DNA from: Alistipes sp.
GTDB lineage: Bacteria > Bacteroidota > Bacteroidia > Bacteroidales > Rikenellaceae
NCBI GenBank assembly: GCA_017935185.1
Contig: JAGBIC010000029.1
Location: forward strand, 34,702 to 98,701
DNA: 64,000 nucleotides
Direction: 5' to 3'
Numbering within the stretch: the stretch's first letter is position 1; each line of letters opens with the position of its first letter. The position numbers were made by a program, and so were the translations under genes. Below the pieces are notes generated by a model. The model was not told the DNA's origin. It saw nothing but the letters and a program-made list of their open reading frames with translations, and did no database searches. This document shows positions 7,626 to 17,151 of the stretch, piece by piece.

Positions 7626-8921
7626 ATGAATTACGCCCAAACAATAGATTTTCTGTTTAACTCTGTCACCTCATTCCAGCAGGTTGGCGCCGACGCCTAT
7701 AAGCCCGGGCTGGAACGTGTTGAGGAGTTCTGTCGCAGGATTGGCAATCCGCAAAATAGCTTCTGCACAATCCATGTTGCAGGAACCAATGGCAAAGGCT
7801 CGGTGTCGAGCATGCTTGCGTCGGTACTGCGTCAGGCGGGTTATAAGGTGGGGCTCTACACCTCGCCGCATCTGGTTGATTTTCGTGAGCGTATACGTGT
7901 TGATGGCCGGATGATTCCGCAGCAGGATGTGGTGGATTTTGTGGGGTGTAATTACGGCAGTATCAAGGAGTTGCAACTCTCGTTTTTTGAGATAACCACA
8001 GCTATGGCCTTCAGCCATTTCGCTTTGAGCGGCGTTGAGGTGGCTGTGATTGAAACGGGTTTGGGTGGCCGACTCGATGCAACCAATATTATTCGTCCGC
8101 TAGTGAGTGTGGTAACCAATATCGGGCTCGACCATACAGCGCTCTTGGGCGATACCTTGCAGGCTGTGGCAGCTGAGAAGGCGGGTATCATAAAATCGGG
8201 TGTGGGCATTATACTTGGTGAGGGTAGCGAAAGTTACAACAACGTCTTTGAGGCCCGTTCGGCCGCATGTGGCTCGCAATTGATTTATGCCGAGCAGTGT
8301 TATAGCCATGTCGGTCATAGGCTATGTGGCGGTATGCAGACCATCGAACTTCAGAACCGTATGAATGGTAAGCCGTTGTCGATAGAGATTGATTTGTTGG
8401 GCGAGTGCCAGTATCATAATGTGATAACCGCTGCAACGGTTGTCGATTATTTGAATCAAAATAGCCCACTGACAATATCTTGTCAGGCATTCCGTGAGGG
8501 CATGTCGTCTGTTGTCGCCAACTCGTCGTTGCAAGGCAGATGGCAGGTTGTGGGGCAAAATCCTTTGACGGTCTACGATACAGGTCATAATGCGCATGGA
8601 ATCAGATATGTTGCCGAGCAGATAAGCCGTTTTATCGAAGGTGGCGGCAGGGCCTATTGCGTGATTGGTTTTGCCCGCGATAAATCCCTCGATGAGGTGC
8701 TGGAGCTGTTGCCGCGGAGTGCATATTATCTATTTACTGCGGCCGATTCCCCTCGCTCTTTGCCGGCTGCGCAGCTCTGCGATATGGCTGCTGCGGCGGG
8801 ACTCTCGGGAGAGTGTGCTGAGAGCGTCAAGGCGGCGTTGCAGAGGGCCCGTGAGATGGCAACTGCGAACGATATGATTTTTGTCGGGGGCAGTAATTTC
8901 GTTGTGGCCGAGGTGTTGTAA
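7626..8921 (+). CDS. folC: Bifunctional dihydrofolate/folylpolyglutamate synthase
   Basis: A 431-residue ATP-dependent ligase of the Mur-ligase fold that adds glutamate to dihydropteroate or folates in the cytosol. The P-loop GTNGKGS (53-59) and the following SPHLVDFRERI block are the FolC/FPGS signatures. The ATG at 7626 is chosen over the GTG immediately before it. The gene follows lnt by nine bases and ends the operon. Single folC copies in bacteria usually carry both activities; I infer the same here. Confidence 0.93.
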   Translation: MNYAQTIDFLFNSVTSFQQVGADAYKPGLERVEEFCRRIGNPQNSFCTIHVAGTNGKGSVSSMLASVLRQAGYKVGLYTSPHLVDFRERIRVDGRMIPQQDVVDFVGCNYGSIKELQLSFFEITTAMAFSHFALSGVEVAVIETGLGGRLDATNIIRPLVSVVTNIGLDHTALLGDTLQAVAAEKAGIIKSGVGIILGEGSESYNNVFEARSAACGSQLIYAEQCYSHVGHRLCGGMQTIELQNRMNGKPLSIEIDLLGECQYHNVITAATVVDYLNQNSPLTISCQAFREGMSSVVANSSLQGRWQVVGQNPLTVYDTGHNAHGIRYVAEQISRFIEGGGRAYCVIGFARDKSLDEVLELLPRSAYYLFTAADSPRSLPAAQLCDMAAAAGLSGECAESVKAALQRAREMATANDMIFVGGSNFVVAEVL

Positions 8922-8961
8922 TAGGTTGTTGTTGAGTTGTTATATTTTAAGAAAAATATTC

Positions 8962-8993
8962 GGGCCCGAAACCGCATGGTCTCGAGCCCTTCT
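8962..8993. terminator. Hairpin between convergent folC and the DUF3467 gene
   Basis: Arms at 8962-8973 and 8978-8989 (GGGCCCGAAACC with GGTCTCGAGCCC) pair with two wobble or mismatch positions. The flanking T runs are weak in both directions, so this is a probable rather than a strong bidirectional terminator. Confidence 0.5.
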
Positions 8994-9042
8994 TCATAAT
9001 CACAACATCAACAACTATTGTTCTTATTTGATTTTCAGTGTA

Positions 9043-9360
9043 TTATGCATTTCCCATCGGCCCCATGTTTATTATGGGATCATCGGTGGCGACGTGCGAC
9101 TTGGGAATCTCGATTTTGGCAATATCGCTCTCGTAGCGGGTGATATTTTCCTGAAGCGACAAAAGCACTCGCTTGGCATGCTCCGGAGTGAGAATTACTC
9201 GGCTCTTAACCTTTGCCTTCTTTAGGCCCGGAAGGATGGTTGCGAAGTCGATTATAAACTCTGATGTAGAGTGTGAAATAATAGCCAAATTCGAGTAGTT
9301 GCCTTGGGCTACATCTTCGGTGAGTTCAATGTCTATTCCCTGCTTTTGAAATTCTGCCAT
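9043..9360 (-). CDS. DUF3467 family protein
   Basis: A 105-residue soluble protein resembling DUF3467, a small family common in Bacteroidetes, whose function is not known to me. Visible parts are an N-terminal beta-rich region with the phrase NLAIISHSTSEFIIDFA and a helix around VILTPEHAKRVLLSLQENI, a pattern typical of the family. The C-terminus is short and Pro/Gly/Met-rich. It is a single gene with a candidate promoter TATTTTTG (complement of 9384-9391) just upstream, and it faces folC. Confidence 0.85.
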   Translation of the reverse strand: MAEFQKQGIDIELTEDVAQGNYSNLAIISHSTSEFIIDFATILPGLKKAKVKSRVILTPEHAKRVLLSLQENITRYESDIAKIEIPKSHVATDDPIINMGPMGNA

Positions 9361-9383
9361 GGTGTAATACTTTTTAGACTCTG

Positions 9384-9391
9384 CAAAAATA
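9384..9391 (-). promoter_or_regulatory. Candidate -7 element for the DUF3467 gene
   Basis: TATTTTTG on the minus strand fits TAnnTTTG and lies 23 bases before the start codon. No clear TTTG is seen at the expected -33 distance. Confidence 0.4.
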
Positions 9392-9602
9392 AAAAATGAT
9401 GTTTGTTGATGTCGGCGCAGTTGGTTAAAGTTTTCGATAACTTATTAACATTTTGGATATGTTGTGCGGCGTGTGGCCATGTTGCTGTCACTTTGTACCA
9501 AAATAGTAATAAATTGATTGAAATTTGTGGCGCTGCAGACAATAATCACACCAATAATCGCCATATCCTGCTTCGGGGCTTTAATATTTCATATTAAATT
9601 CC

Positions 9603-9610
9603 TAACTTTG
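9603..9610 (+). promoter_or_regulatory. Candidate -7 element for the long lysE-to-yidD gene run
   Basis: TAACTTTG fits the TAnnTTTG consensus and is 21 bases before the ATG at 9632. Upstream, TTTA rather than TTTG lies near the -33 position. The 240 bases before it (9361-9602) hold no gene I can support. Confidence 0.5.
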
Positions 9611-9631
9611 CATCCAAATTATTGGTTGTAG

Positions 9632-10294
9632 ATGTTAGTAGATATTATCGATATATTTTTGCGTGGTCTGTGCGTGGGCCTGGCCTCGTCAATTACCGTA
9701 GGCCCTGTGGCAGTACTCTGCATACAACGCACCTTGAGCAAAGACCGTCGCTCGGGATTGGCTTCGGGCATGGGAGTGGCAAGTGCCGATATGCTTATGG
9801 CTATCATTGCCTTCTTTTTCTATGCCATGTTGCAGTCGCGTATCGAAGAGTATAGTGCGATTCTTCAGGTTATCGGAGGTTTGTTTGTGATTATCGTCGG
9901 AGTATATATCTTCTTCCAGAATCCCGTACCCCAAATTCGCAAAAATCGAGCCGGCAAGAGCAATCTGTGGCAGGACTACTCATCGATGTTTGTCTTTACA
10001 TTGGCTAACTTTGTGCTTGTCATCCCCTATCTGCTGGCCTTCTTCGCTATGTTTAATGTAGGCTTGCAGGAGCATGACGATATGGCTTCCTTGTTGCGCA
10101 GTGCCATCACCATCCTCGGCTTCTTTGTCGGCGCAGCAACATGGTGGATTGCGCTCACATTTACTATAGACTATTTCCGTCGCCGTTTCCGTCCCCGCCA
10201 TATGTTAACCATCAACCATGTGGCAGGAGTGGTGATTGCGGTGCTTGGTATATATACCATCCTTTCAACGTTTTTTAATATTCTTCCCCAATAA
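9632..10294 (+). CDS. LysE/RhtB-family amino-acid exporter
   Basis: A 220-residue inner-membrane protein with about six hydrophobic segments and the family's N-terminal signature GLASSITVGPVAVLCIQRTL, followed by a glycine-rich SGLASGMGVASAD stretch. Members export amino acids or related small molecules; the substrate cannot be told from sequence. Its stop codon overlaps the cmk start by one base (TAATG), so translation is probably coupled. It is the first gene of a run that continues to yidD. Confidence 0.85.
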   Translation: MLVDIIDIFLRGLCVGLASSITVGPVAVLCIQRTLSKDRRSGLASGMGVASADMLMAIIAFFFYAMLQSRIEEYSAILQVIGGLFVIIVGVYIFFQNPVPQIRKNRAGKSNLWQDYSSMFVFTLANFVLVIPYLLAFFAMFNVGLQEHDDMASLLRSAITILGFFVGAATWWIALTFTIDYFRRRFRPRHMLTINHVAGVVIAVLGIYTILSTFFNILPQ

Positions 10295-10992
10295 TGAGCA
10301 ATAATTCCAAAAAAATAATAGTGGCTGTCGATGGCTACTCGTCGTGCGGTAAAAGTACCTTTGCAAAGGCTATTGCGGCACGTCTGGGCTATATCTTTAT
10401 CGATACGGGAGCTATGTATCGCGCCGTTACACTCTATGCTATCGAGCAGGGCGCAATTGTCGATGGCGTGGTTGATGAGGCGGCTGTGGTGGCACTACTG
10501 CCAAAAATCGATATCGGTTTTAAGTTTAACAGCGAGCGAGGTGCAAGCGATATATATGTCAATGGCGAATGTGTCGAGAGCAAGATTCGCAGTATCGAGG
10601 TGAGCAATTGTGTGAGTAAAGTCAGCTCCATAGCGCAGGTGCGCAGTAAGCTCGTGGCCATGCAGCAGGCTATGGGTCGCGAGAGGGGTGTTGTTATGGA
10701 TGGTAGAGATATCGGAACGGTGGTTTTCCCCGATGCCGAGATGAAAATTTTCATGACTGCCGATGCCAAGGTGCGTGCCGAGCGTCGTTATGCCGAACTT
10801 ACAGCCAAAGGTGATAAGGTCACCATGCAGGAGATTCTGGAGAATGTCATATCGCGTGACCGTGCCGACGAGAATCGTGCCATCTCACCTTTGCGCCGTG
10901 CCGACGATGCCGAGTTGCTCGATAATAGCCACATGAGTGTCGAGGAGCAGATGGCGTGGTTTATGGAGCGTTACGAGCAGTGTATTAAATAG
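10294..10992 (+). CDS. cmk: (d)CMP kinase
   Basis: A 232-residue cytosolic kinase that phosphorylates CMP and dCMP using ATP. The P-loop reads GYSSCGKST (14-22), followed by the nucleotide-binding DTGAMYRA block (37-44) and DGRDIGT (136-142), all typical of Cmk. It overlaps the exporter gene by one base and is followed by ispH after eight bases. The cmk-ispH adjacency is common across bacteria. Confidence 0.95.
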   Translation: MSNNSKKIIVAVDGYSSCGKSTFAKAIAARLGYIFIDTGAMYRAVTLYAIEQGAIVDGVVDEAAVVALLPKIDIGFKFNSERGASDIYVNGECVESKIRSIEVSNCVSKVSSIAQVRSKLVAMQQAMGRERGVVMDGRDIGTVVFPDAEMKIFMTADAKVRAERRYAELTAKGDKVTMQEILENVISRDRADENRAISPLRRADDAELLDNSHMSVEEQMAWFMERYEQCIK

Positions 10993-11000
10993 CGTTGGCG

Positions 11001-11873
11001 ATGTATATCGAGATAGATAAAAATTCCGGATTCTGTTTCGGTGTGGTGCGAGCTATATCAAAGGCCGAGGTCGCATTGGATGAGGCGAATGGCGTGGTAT
11101 ATTCGCTGGGCGATATCGTGCATAACCGCATGGAGGTGCAGCGTTTGGAGTCGAAGGGCTTGCGTACCGTCACTCATGCCGATATGGCGGAGTTGCAAGG
11201 GTGTAATCTCTTTATCCGTGCCCATGGTGAGCCTCCTGCAACCTATCGCCTTGCCGAGGAGCTGGGTATTAGGGTGATTGATGCCACGTGCCCTGTGGTG
11301 GCGCAGTTGCAGCGTAAAGTTGTGGCGGCACATGAGCAGATGCGTTTGGTCAATGGTCAGGTTGTGATTCTGGGCAAACGAGGTCATGCCGAGGTTGTGG
11401 GGCTTACGGGTCAGGTGGCCGACCATGCGATTGTTATCGAGGGTGAGGTCGATTTGGAGTTGATAGATTATTCACGACATATATTCTTTCTCTCGCAAAC
11501 AACCCAAAGTGTGGATCTCTTTTGGCAGCTTGCCGAGCAGATGCGAAAGCGTGTGGCCGAAGAGAGTATGCTAACTGTGGATGATACCATTTGCCGTCGT
11601 GTCTCCAATCGTGAGAAGGCTCTGAAGGAGTTTGCCGAGCGTTTCGATGTGATAATATTTGTCTGCGGCAAGAAGTCGAGCAACGGCAAGGTGCTCTTTG
11701 ATGTGTGCCATCGGGCAAATCCTCGTTCGTATAATATCGAGGAGGAGAGCGAGCTCTCGGCCGAGTGGTTCGAGGGGTGCGCTAGTGTGGGAATATGCGG
11801 AGCGACCTCTACTCCAGCGTGGCTCATGAGCCGTGTGGCCGAGGCTATCGCCAACCAGTATGTAAAGTTGTAG
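11001..11873 (+). CDS. ispH: 4-hydroxy-3-methylbut-2-enyl diphosphate reductase
   Basis: The last enzyme of the methylerythritol-phosphate route, a [4Fe-4S] protein that makes IPP and DMAPP. Three cluster cysteines are visible: Cys12 in GFCFGV, Cys97 in DATCPVV and Cys198 in DDTICRR, along with the RAHGEPP block. The ATG at 11001 is preferred over an upstream TTG at 10995 because the protein then begins MYIEIDKNSGFCFG as in the family. It lies between cmk and a small membrane protein gene. Confidence 0.95.
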   Translation: MYIEIDKNSGFCFGVVRAISKAEVALDEANGVVYSLGDIVHNRMEVQRLESKGLRTVTHADMAELQGCNLFIRAHGEPPATYRLAEELGIRVIDATCPVVAQLQRKVVAAHEQMRLVNGQVVILGKRGHAEVVGLTGQVADHAIVIEGEVDLELIDYSRHIFFLSQTTQSVDLFWQLAEQMRKRVAEESMLTVDDTICRRVSNREKALKEFAERFDVIIFVCGKKSSNGKVLFDVCHRANPRSYNIEEESELSAEWFEGCASVGICGATSTPAWLMSRVAEAIANQYVKL

Positions 11874-11893
11874 AATGAATTAAATTATTGATT

Positions 11894-12373
11894 ATGAGAT
11901 ATTTTGTCAGAGCAGTAAAATATTTTGCAGCCTTCTGCGTTTTGTATGTGGGTATAGTATGGTTGAGCATGGCCACCGGTGGCGATATGGGTGTGAGCGT
12001 GTGGGAGCAGATTGCCGCCACATTTCAGACCACCCGCGGGCAACTGCTGGGGTTGGCCGTTGTGCTACTCTCGGCTGTATATCCCCGCTGGGGCTTTATC
12101 TCACGCCGTGTAGAGTGCTTTTTGGATGAGGATCGTGAGCAGGTGTTCAATGCTTTCACTCTTTCGGGATATAAACTATGCTCCGAGGAGGATGGTCGTA
12201 TGGTATTTCGTGCCACAAGTATAATCGATAAAGTAATCATGCTCTTTGAGGATGAGATTACCATCGAGCAATATGGTCAATGGGTCGAGGTGAAGGGTAT
12301 TCGTCGCGGCGTGGCGCGAGTATATTATCGTCTTGAGAGCTATATGCAGAACAAGCGTAGAGCGAATGAATAA
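11894..12373 (+). CDS. Conserved membrane protein of unknown function
   Basis: A 159-residue protein with two hydrophobic segments (about 8-27 and 50-65) and a soluble C-terminal half rich in charged residues (IIDKVIMLFEDEITIEQYGQWVEVKG). I do not recognise the family. The ATG at 11894 is used; the open frame also contains a TTG two codons earlier. It lies 20 bases after ispH and overlaps or abuts the protease gene, depending on that gene's start. Its place in the run suggests an envelope role, but there is no direct evidence. Confidence 0.7.
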   Translation: MRYFVRAVKYFAAFCVLYVGIVWLSMATGGDMGVSVWEQIAATFQTTRGQLLGLAVVLLSAVYPRWGFISRRVECFLDEDREQVFNAFTLSGYKLCSEEDGRMVFRATSIIDKVIMLFEDEITIEQYGQWVEVKGIRRGVARVYYRLESYMQNKRRANE

Positions 12374-12404
12374 AGGGTGGCCGTCAGGCTTTTTTTGGAT
12401 AGTT

Positions 12405-14090
12405 ATGAATAGAGGCAAATCAAATATCTCTCGTCTGGGAGTATTGCTGCTGCTGCTGGTGGTTGTGGTGGCCACGGGCTTGTGGGCAACGAAAGATGAT
12501 TTCGGCTTGGGACGCAACATGGAGATTATGGTAAACATGATGCGTGAGCTGAATTTGCAGTATGTAGATGAGGTCAATCCCGATAAACTTATGAGCGATG
12601 GTGCTGCCGGTATGGTACGCAATCTCGATCCCTATACGGCTTATATGTCGGAGGACGAGATGACCGAGTTCGAGTTCCTTGCCACAGGAAAATATGGCGG
12701 CATCGGAGCTGCAATACGTATGAAGCGGGATAGTAGCGGAGTATATATCGCGCAGCCTTATAAGGGCTCTCCTTCAGATTTGGCAGGGTTGAAGATTGGC
12801 GATATGTTTGTCAGTATTGATGGCGAGGATGTCACCAAGTGCAATAGCGAGCAGATATCTGCCAAACTCAAGGGCACACCAGGCACAAAAGTGAAACTTG
12901 AGGTTAAGCGCCTGATGACAGGTCAGGTGGAGGCTCTGGAGATTGAACGTGCCCGAATTGCCATCCCGGGAGTCCCCTATGCGGGTTATGTGGCCGATGG
13001 TGTAGGATATATATGTCATAAGGATTTTACCGATGGTTGTTACGACGAGATGCGTTCGGCTGTTGAGCGCCTGCGCAGTCAGGGCGAGTTGAAGGCCCTC
13101 ATCCTCGACTATCGTGACAATGGTGGTGGCAGTGTTCAGGAGGCGGTGAAGATTTTGTCGATGTTTCTGCCCAAAGGCTCGGAGGTGCTTACCATGAAGG
13201 GCCGCACCGAGCGCTCGAAGCGTACCTATATCACCGAGTCAAACCCTGTATTGGCCGATGTGCCTGTTGTAGCACTTGTGAATAACAATTCGGCATCGGC
13301 TGCAGAGATTGTTTGTGGTGCTTTGCAGGATTTGGATCGTGGAGTGCTGATGGGTCAGCGTACCTATGGTAAGGGCCTTGTGCAGTCGGTAGTGCCGGTG
13401 GGGTATAACGCCTACCTGAAACTGACAACAGCCAAATATTACATCCCATCGGGAAGATGTGTGCAGCGCATTAACTATACTCACAGCAGCAGTTCGAAGG
13501 ACGTCGATGTCCCCGATTCGCTGATTAACGAGTTTAAGACCGTTAATGGCCGTAAGGTCTACGACGGCAAGGGTCTGATGCCCGATGTGAAGGTTGAGCC
13601 CGAGTACATCAGCAGTTTTGCAGTTATGCTCTATAATTTAGGATATATTGAGGACTTCCTTGACGGCTATGTGCGTCGTAACCCTTCGTTGAAGGTTAAA
13701 AATGGTGAGTTTACCATCAGCGATGCCGACTATAAGGATTTTGTCGCATTTATGACCGACAAAGATGTACCCTATGAGTCGCAAACCCGTATGGCTCTTG
13801 AGGTTTTGAAGCGTACATCGAAGGAGGAGCGTTACGACAGCGACTTCGCTGAAGATTTGCAACAGATCGAGTCGAAACTCAAGGATCAGAAGATGGATAA
13901 CCTCGAAAACTATCGTGCCGAGATAACCGAATTGATAAATAACGATGTGGTCTTGCGTCACAACTATCACGAAGGGGTCGTTGAGCATAACCTTGCAGCC
14001 GACAGTACCGTAATCAAAGCAGTTGAGTTGTTGCTCGATGGCGAGCGTTATAGCAAAATACTGAAGGAGCAGGATACCGAGCGTAACTAA
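12405..14090 (+). CDS. S41 family carboxyl-terminal processing peptidase with PDZ domain
   Basis: A 561-residue periplasmic protease anchored by an N-terminal hydrophobic segment (about 11-26). Next come a short helical region, a PDZ domain (about 95-170) and the S41 catalytic domain. The catalytic Ser lies in SASAAE (296-301) and the Lys in TYGKGLVQ (Lys323); the LDYRDNGGG strand is also present. The C-terminal 150 residues are helical and charged. An alternative ATG at 12366 would overlap the upstream gene by eight bases; the ATG at 12405 gives a cleaner signal anchor. Substrates of such Ctp proteases are C-terminal tails of envelope proteins. Confidence 0.9.
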   Translation: MNRGKSNISRLGVLLLLLVVVVATGLWATKDDFGLGRNMEIMVNMMRELNLQYVDEVNPDKLMSDGAAGMVRNLDPYTAYMSEDEMTEFEFLATGKYGGIGAAIRMKRDSSGVYIAQPYKGSPSDLAGLKIGDMFVSIDGEDVTKCNSEQISAKLKGTPGTKVKLEVKRLMTGQVEALEIERARIAIPGVPYAGYVADGVGYICHKDFTDGCYDEMRSAVERLRSQGELKALILDYRDNGGGSVQEAVKILSMFLPKGSEVLTMKGRTERSKRTYITESNPVLADVPVVALVNNNSASAAEIVCGALQDLDRGVLMGQRTYGKGLVQSVVPVGYNAYLKLTTAKYYIPSGRCVQRINYTHSSSSKDVDVPDSLINEFKTVNGRKVYDGKGLMPDVKVEPEYISSFAVMLYNLGYIEDFLDGYVRRNPSLKVKNGEFTISDADYKDFVAFMTDKDVPYESQTRMALEVLKRTSKEERYDSDFAEDLQQIESKLKDQKMDNLENYRAEITELINNDVVLRHNYHEGVVEHNLAADSTVIKAVELLLDGERYSKILKEQDTERN

Positions 14091-14115
14091 TTTGCTTTAA
14101 AATATAGAGTTTAAG

Positions 14116-15291
14116 ATGAAATTCCCGGGCAACATAAAGATGTCTTTTCGCAGTCGTATGTTTATACTTCTGGGAGGAATGTTGTTGGCCGTAATGTCGC
14201 TTTTGTATACCAATAAACTCGCTGATGTGTTGCGCCAGAAGGAGCAGCATGATGTCGAGCTGTGGGTGGCGGCTATGGAGCGTGTCAGTCGCGAGGCGTT
14301 TGGCAATTATCTTGTCGATCCGCTAATCTCGCACATTTTGAGCAATCAGAACAATATCCCCTTCATCATCACCGACGAGAATCTGAATCTGATTATGAGC
14401 AACCGTATTGATGAGCAGGTGCTGAAAGATCCCGAAAGATTCAAGCGCAAGATTGATGAACTTGTCGAGGAGAACACCCCGCGAACGGTGCGTCTTACGT
14501 GGAGTGGCCACAGCCATATAATATTTTACGGCAAGTCGGAGCTGCTTACTGCGCTCTACTATTTTCCTTATGTGCAGTGGCTCATCATCTTTATATTTAT
14601 ACTCTTTACTTATATCGCCCTGCAATCCACCAAGCAGGATGAGCAGAATCGTGTGTGGATAGGCCTCGCCAAAGAGACTGCCCATCAGTTGGGTACTCCA
14701 ACCTCGTCGTTGTTGGGGTGGATTGAGTATCTGCGTACTCAGGAGGTAGATCCTTCGGTTGTTGACGAGATGAACAAAGATTTGCTGCATCTGATGAAGA
14801 TTGTGGATCGTTTCTCGAAAATCGGCTCCGAGACCGTGCTCACTCCTATGAGCGTAAACGAGGTTGTGGGCGAGACGGTAATGTATTTCCGTAATCGTGT
14901 GCCCCGTAATGTCACGCTATCATATAACGGTCTGGCAATGGCACCTGTAAAGGCAAATCTCAATGTTGCACTCTTTGAGTGGGTTGTCGAGAACCTGTTG
15001 AAGAATGCGCTGGATGCCATGCAGGGTCACGGCGAGATAGATGTCAATCTCTCGTCTAACGACAAATCGGTAATTATCGAGGTGCGTGATACCGGAAAGG
15101 GTATCGCCAAAGGTAATTGGAATCGCATCTTCGATCCCGGATTTACCACCAAGACCCGTGGTTGGGGTCTGGGCTTGTCGCTTTCGCGCCGTATTGTCGA
15201 GGATTACCACCATGGAAAAATTGTTGTAGCCAAATCGGAAATTGGGCGTGGCACAACATTCCGCATAACCCTTAAACGTCTTGAAGAGTAG
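14116..15291 (+). CDS. Sensor histidine kinase (orphan)
   Basis: A 391-residue two-pass membrane kinase: hydrophobic segments at about 14-31 and 154-169 enclose a roughly 120-residue extracytoplasmic sensor. The phosphoacceptor His190 is in AKETAHQLGTP, the N-box in ENLLKNALDAM (Asn297), and the ATP lid glycines in DTGKGI (325-330) and GWGLGL (349-354). No response regulator lies next to it. Its TAG stop shares one base with the GTG start of the DUF4271 gene, so the two are probably translationally coupled. Confidence 0.9.
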   Translation: MKFPGNIKMSFRSRMFILLGGMLLAVMSLLYTNKLADVLRQKEQHDVELWVAAMERVSREAFGNYLVDPLISHILSNQNNIPFIITDENLNLIMSNRIDEQVLKDPERFKRKIDELVEENTPRTVRLTWSGHSHIIFYGKSELLTALYYFPYVQWLIIFIFILFTYIALQSTKQDEQNRVWIGLAKETAHQLGTPTSSLLGWIEYLRTQEVDPSVVDEMNKDLLHLMKIVDRFSKIGSETVLTPMSVNEVVGETVMYFRNRVPRNVTLSYNGLAMAPVKANLNVALFEWVVENLLKNALDAMQGHGEIDVNLSSNDKSVIIEVRDTGKGIAKGNWNRIFDPGFTTKTRGWGLGLSLSRRIVEDYHHGKIVVAKSEIGRGTTFRITLKRLEE

Positions 15292-16268
15292 TGAATAGCG
15301 CTGTTGCAGAAATATTGCCTTCGGGGCTGGATACTCTCTCTGAAAGAGCGCTGTTGCGTGCGACAGAGCGTTGGACGGGCAACTTGTTGCCTGCCGATTC
15401 TCTGCCTGTGGGCAGTGGCGAAGCTGTTACTCCGCAGGTGGCCGAGTCGATTGTCGCTGCATGGCGAGATGCCCGCAACCCTTTCACCAATGCCGATTTG
15501 AGTCAAGTGCTTGGTGATAATGCGTCGCTTGCCGATGGAGTCACTCTGTTGCCCGACCACGATAGCGTTGCAACCGATATCTTGCAGGAGGTCATGCTGT
15601 CGGGCGAGGGTTTGGTAGGCGATGTCTATTATAATGTGCTGGTACTGCTTATCTCGTTCCTCTATCTCTTCTGCTTTTATCGCTATTTTGACGATGTCGT
15701 GGCGCTGTTCCGTTCAGCTTTCAATCGCCATGTGGTATCATCAGACAGAGCCGAGGAGCGCCGTCATACCGATATTTTTTATGGCTCGTTGGGTAAACTA
15801 TTCATGTTGGGAGCCGGCTTTGTCGGTCTGTTGACAGCCTTTGTGGTATTGCGCGAGAATATCTATTCGGTCAAGATGTCGCTGCTGATGCCGTTTATTG
15901 CCATAGGACTCTTTGTGCTGATTATTCTTGTGCAGACTATATTTTTGGCGCTTGTGGGCGTTATTACCCGTTCTTCGGCCGATGTGGCCATGTTGCAGCG
16001 TATACGTCTGATATATTTTGTGTTGAGTGCCGTGTTGGTTGCTCCATCATTGCTCATATCTCAAATTACGTCGGGCGATGCGTCACAAGTGTGGTTGCGT
16101 ATTGGGTTTGTGACAGTTGTTGTGACGCTTATTTTGTTCATTCGTGAAAGTATTGAGTTCTTTCTATCTAAAAAAGTTTCTATTTTGCATTGGATTTTGT
16201 ACCTTTGCACCGTCGAAATAGTACCGTTCAGTCTGTTGTGGCAGGCGGCTGTACGATTGGGAAGTTAA
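15291..16268 (+). CDS. DUF4271 membrane protein
   Basis: A 325-residue protein with a roughly 115-residue soluble N-terminus and then about seven hydrophobic segments (from about 118 to 315). It matches the Bacteroidetes family DUF4271, which typically precedes hemD. The start is GTG at 15291, overlapping the kinase stop by one base. An in-frame ATG is not available near the N-terminus. The function is not known; the conserved order DUF4271-hemD-rnpA-yidD suggests housekeeping. Confidence 0.8.
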   Translation: MNSAVAEILPSGLDTLSERALLRATERWTGNLLPADSLPVGSGEAVTPQVAESIVAAWRDARNPFTNADLSQVLGDNASLADGVTLLPDHDSVATDILQEVMLSGEGLVGDVYYNVLVLLISFLYLFCFYRYFDDVVALFRSAFNRHVVSSDRAEERRHTDIFYGSLGKLFMLGAGFVGLLTAFVVLRENIYSVKMSLLMPFIAIGLFVLIILVQTIFLALVGVITRSSADVAMLQRIRLIYFVLSAVLVAPSLLISQITSGDASQVWLRIGFVTVVVTLILFIRESIEFFLSKKVSILHWILYLCTVEIVPFSLLWQAAVRLGS

Positions 16269-16279
16269 ATAAAGAAGTA

Positions 16280-17134
16280 ATGTTGAAAAAAGTTTTGGTA
16301 TCACAGCCGCGTCCTGCGGTGATTGAGAAATCTCCATTTTACGAATTATCAACCAAGCATAAAGTAGAGGTCGACTATAAGCCCTTAATAAAAGTAGTCG
16401 GCGTAACATTAAAAGAGTTCCGTGCGCAGAGGATCGAGATTCTGGATCATACTGCCGTGATATTTACATCGCGTACCACAGTCGATAGCTTTTTTAAGAT
16501 CTGTGAGGAGGCGCGCATCACTGTCCCCGAGAGCATGAAATATATCTGCAACACCGAGGCTGTGGCGCTCTATTTGCAGAAATATATAGTCTATCGTAAG
16601 CGTAAGATATCATTTGCCGACGGTACTTTCACCAATCTTCTTGAACTTATTATCAAACATAAGAGCGAGAATTTCTTGTTGGCACTCAGCGAGCCTCATA
16701 AGCCCGAGTTGCCCGATACTCTTACCAAGTTGAAGATATCTTTCGACCCTGTTATTTTGGCTCGAAGTGTGGCCGCCGACATGAGCGACGTGAAGATGTC
16801 GGATTATGATATGGTAGCTCTTTATTCGCCCTCGGATGTTAAAAGTATCATTGGTACTTTTGCTGTCGAGCAACTTCCCGTTGTTGCCACTTTTGGCGAG
16901 TCTACCTTGCGTGCTGCCATCGAGGCGGGCATGAAGGTTAAGGCTTCGGCTCCATCGCCCGAGGCTCCGTCAATGGCCAAGGCTCTCGATTTGTATATCG
17001 CAAAAGTGCGCCGTGGTGAGGATGTTGCTGAGGTGGAGATTAAGGTCGATGATGCCAAAGAGGAGTTTATCCGCACCCAGCAGACCAAGCTTGCCAAGCG
17101 TAGCCGTAGCCGTAGCGTAGCCGAAAAGAAATAG
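16280..17134 (+). CDS. hemD: Uroporphyrinogen-III synthase
   Basis: A 284-residue cytosolic enzyme of tetrapyrrole synthesis that closes and inverts ring D of hydroxymethylbilane. The sequence is of the divergent Bacteroidetes HemD type: MLKKVLVSQPRP at the N-terminus, IFTSRTTVDSFF in the first half and ALYSPSDVKSI plus VATFGESTLRAAIEAG in the second. The C-terminus is basic (AKRSRSRSVAEKK), probably disordered. The ATG at 16280 is preferred over an upstream in-frame codon inside the DUF4271 gene. Other heme genes are not in the window. Confidence 0.85.
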   Translation: MLKKVLVSQPRPAVIEKSPFYELSTKHKVEVDYKPLIKVVGVTLKEFRAQRIEILDHTAVIFTSRTTVDSFFKICEEARITVPESMKYICNTEAVALYLQKYIVYRKRKISFADGTFTNLLELIIKHKSENFLLALSEPHKPELPDTLTKLKISFDPVILARSVAADMSDVKMSDYDMVALYSPSDVKSIIGTFAVEQLPVVATFGESTLRAAIEAGMKVKASAPSPEAPSMAKALDLYIAKVRRGEDVAEVEIKVDDAKEEFIRTQQTKLAKRSRSRSVAEKK

Positions 17135-17151
17135 TTTTCAAATCCAACATA

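Noticed and set aside
12333-12404. Longer N-terminus for the S41 protease
   Set aside because: The first residues overlap the previous gene and precede a complete signal anchor that starts at 12405; an ATG at 12366 remains possible but is less likely.
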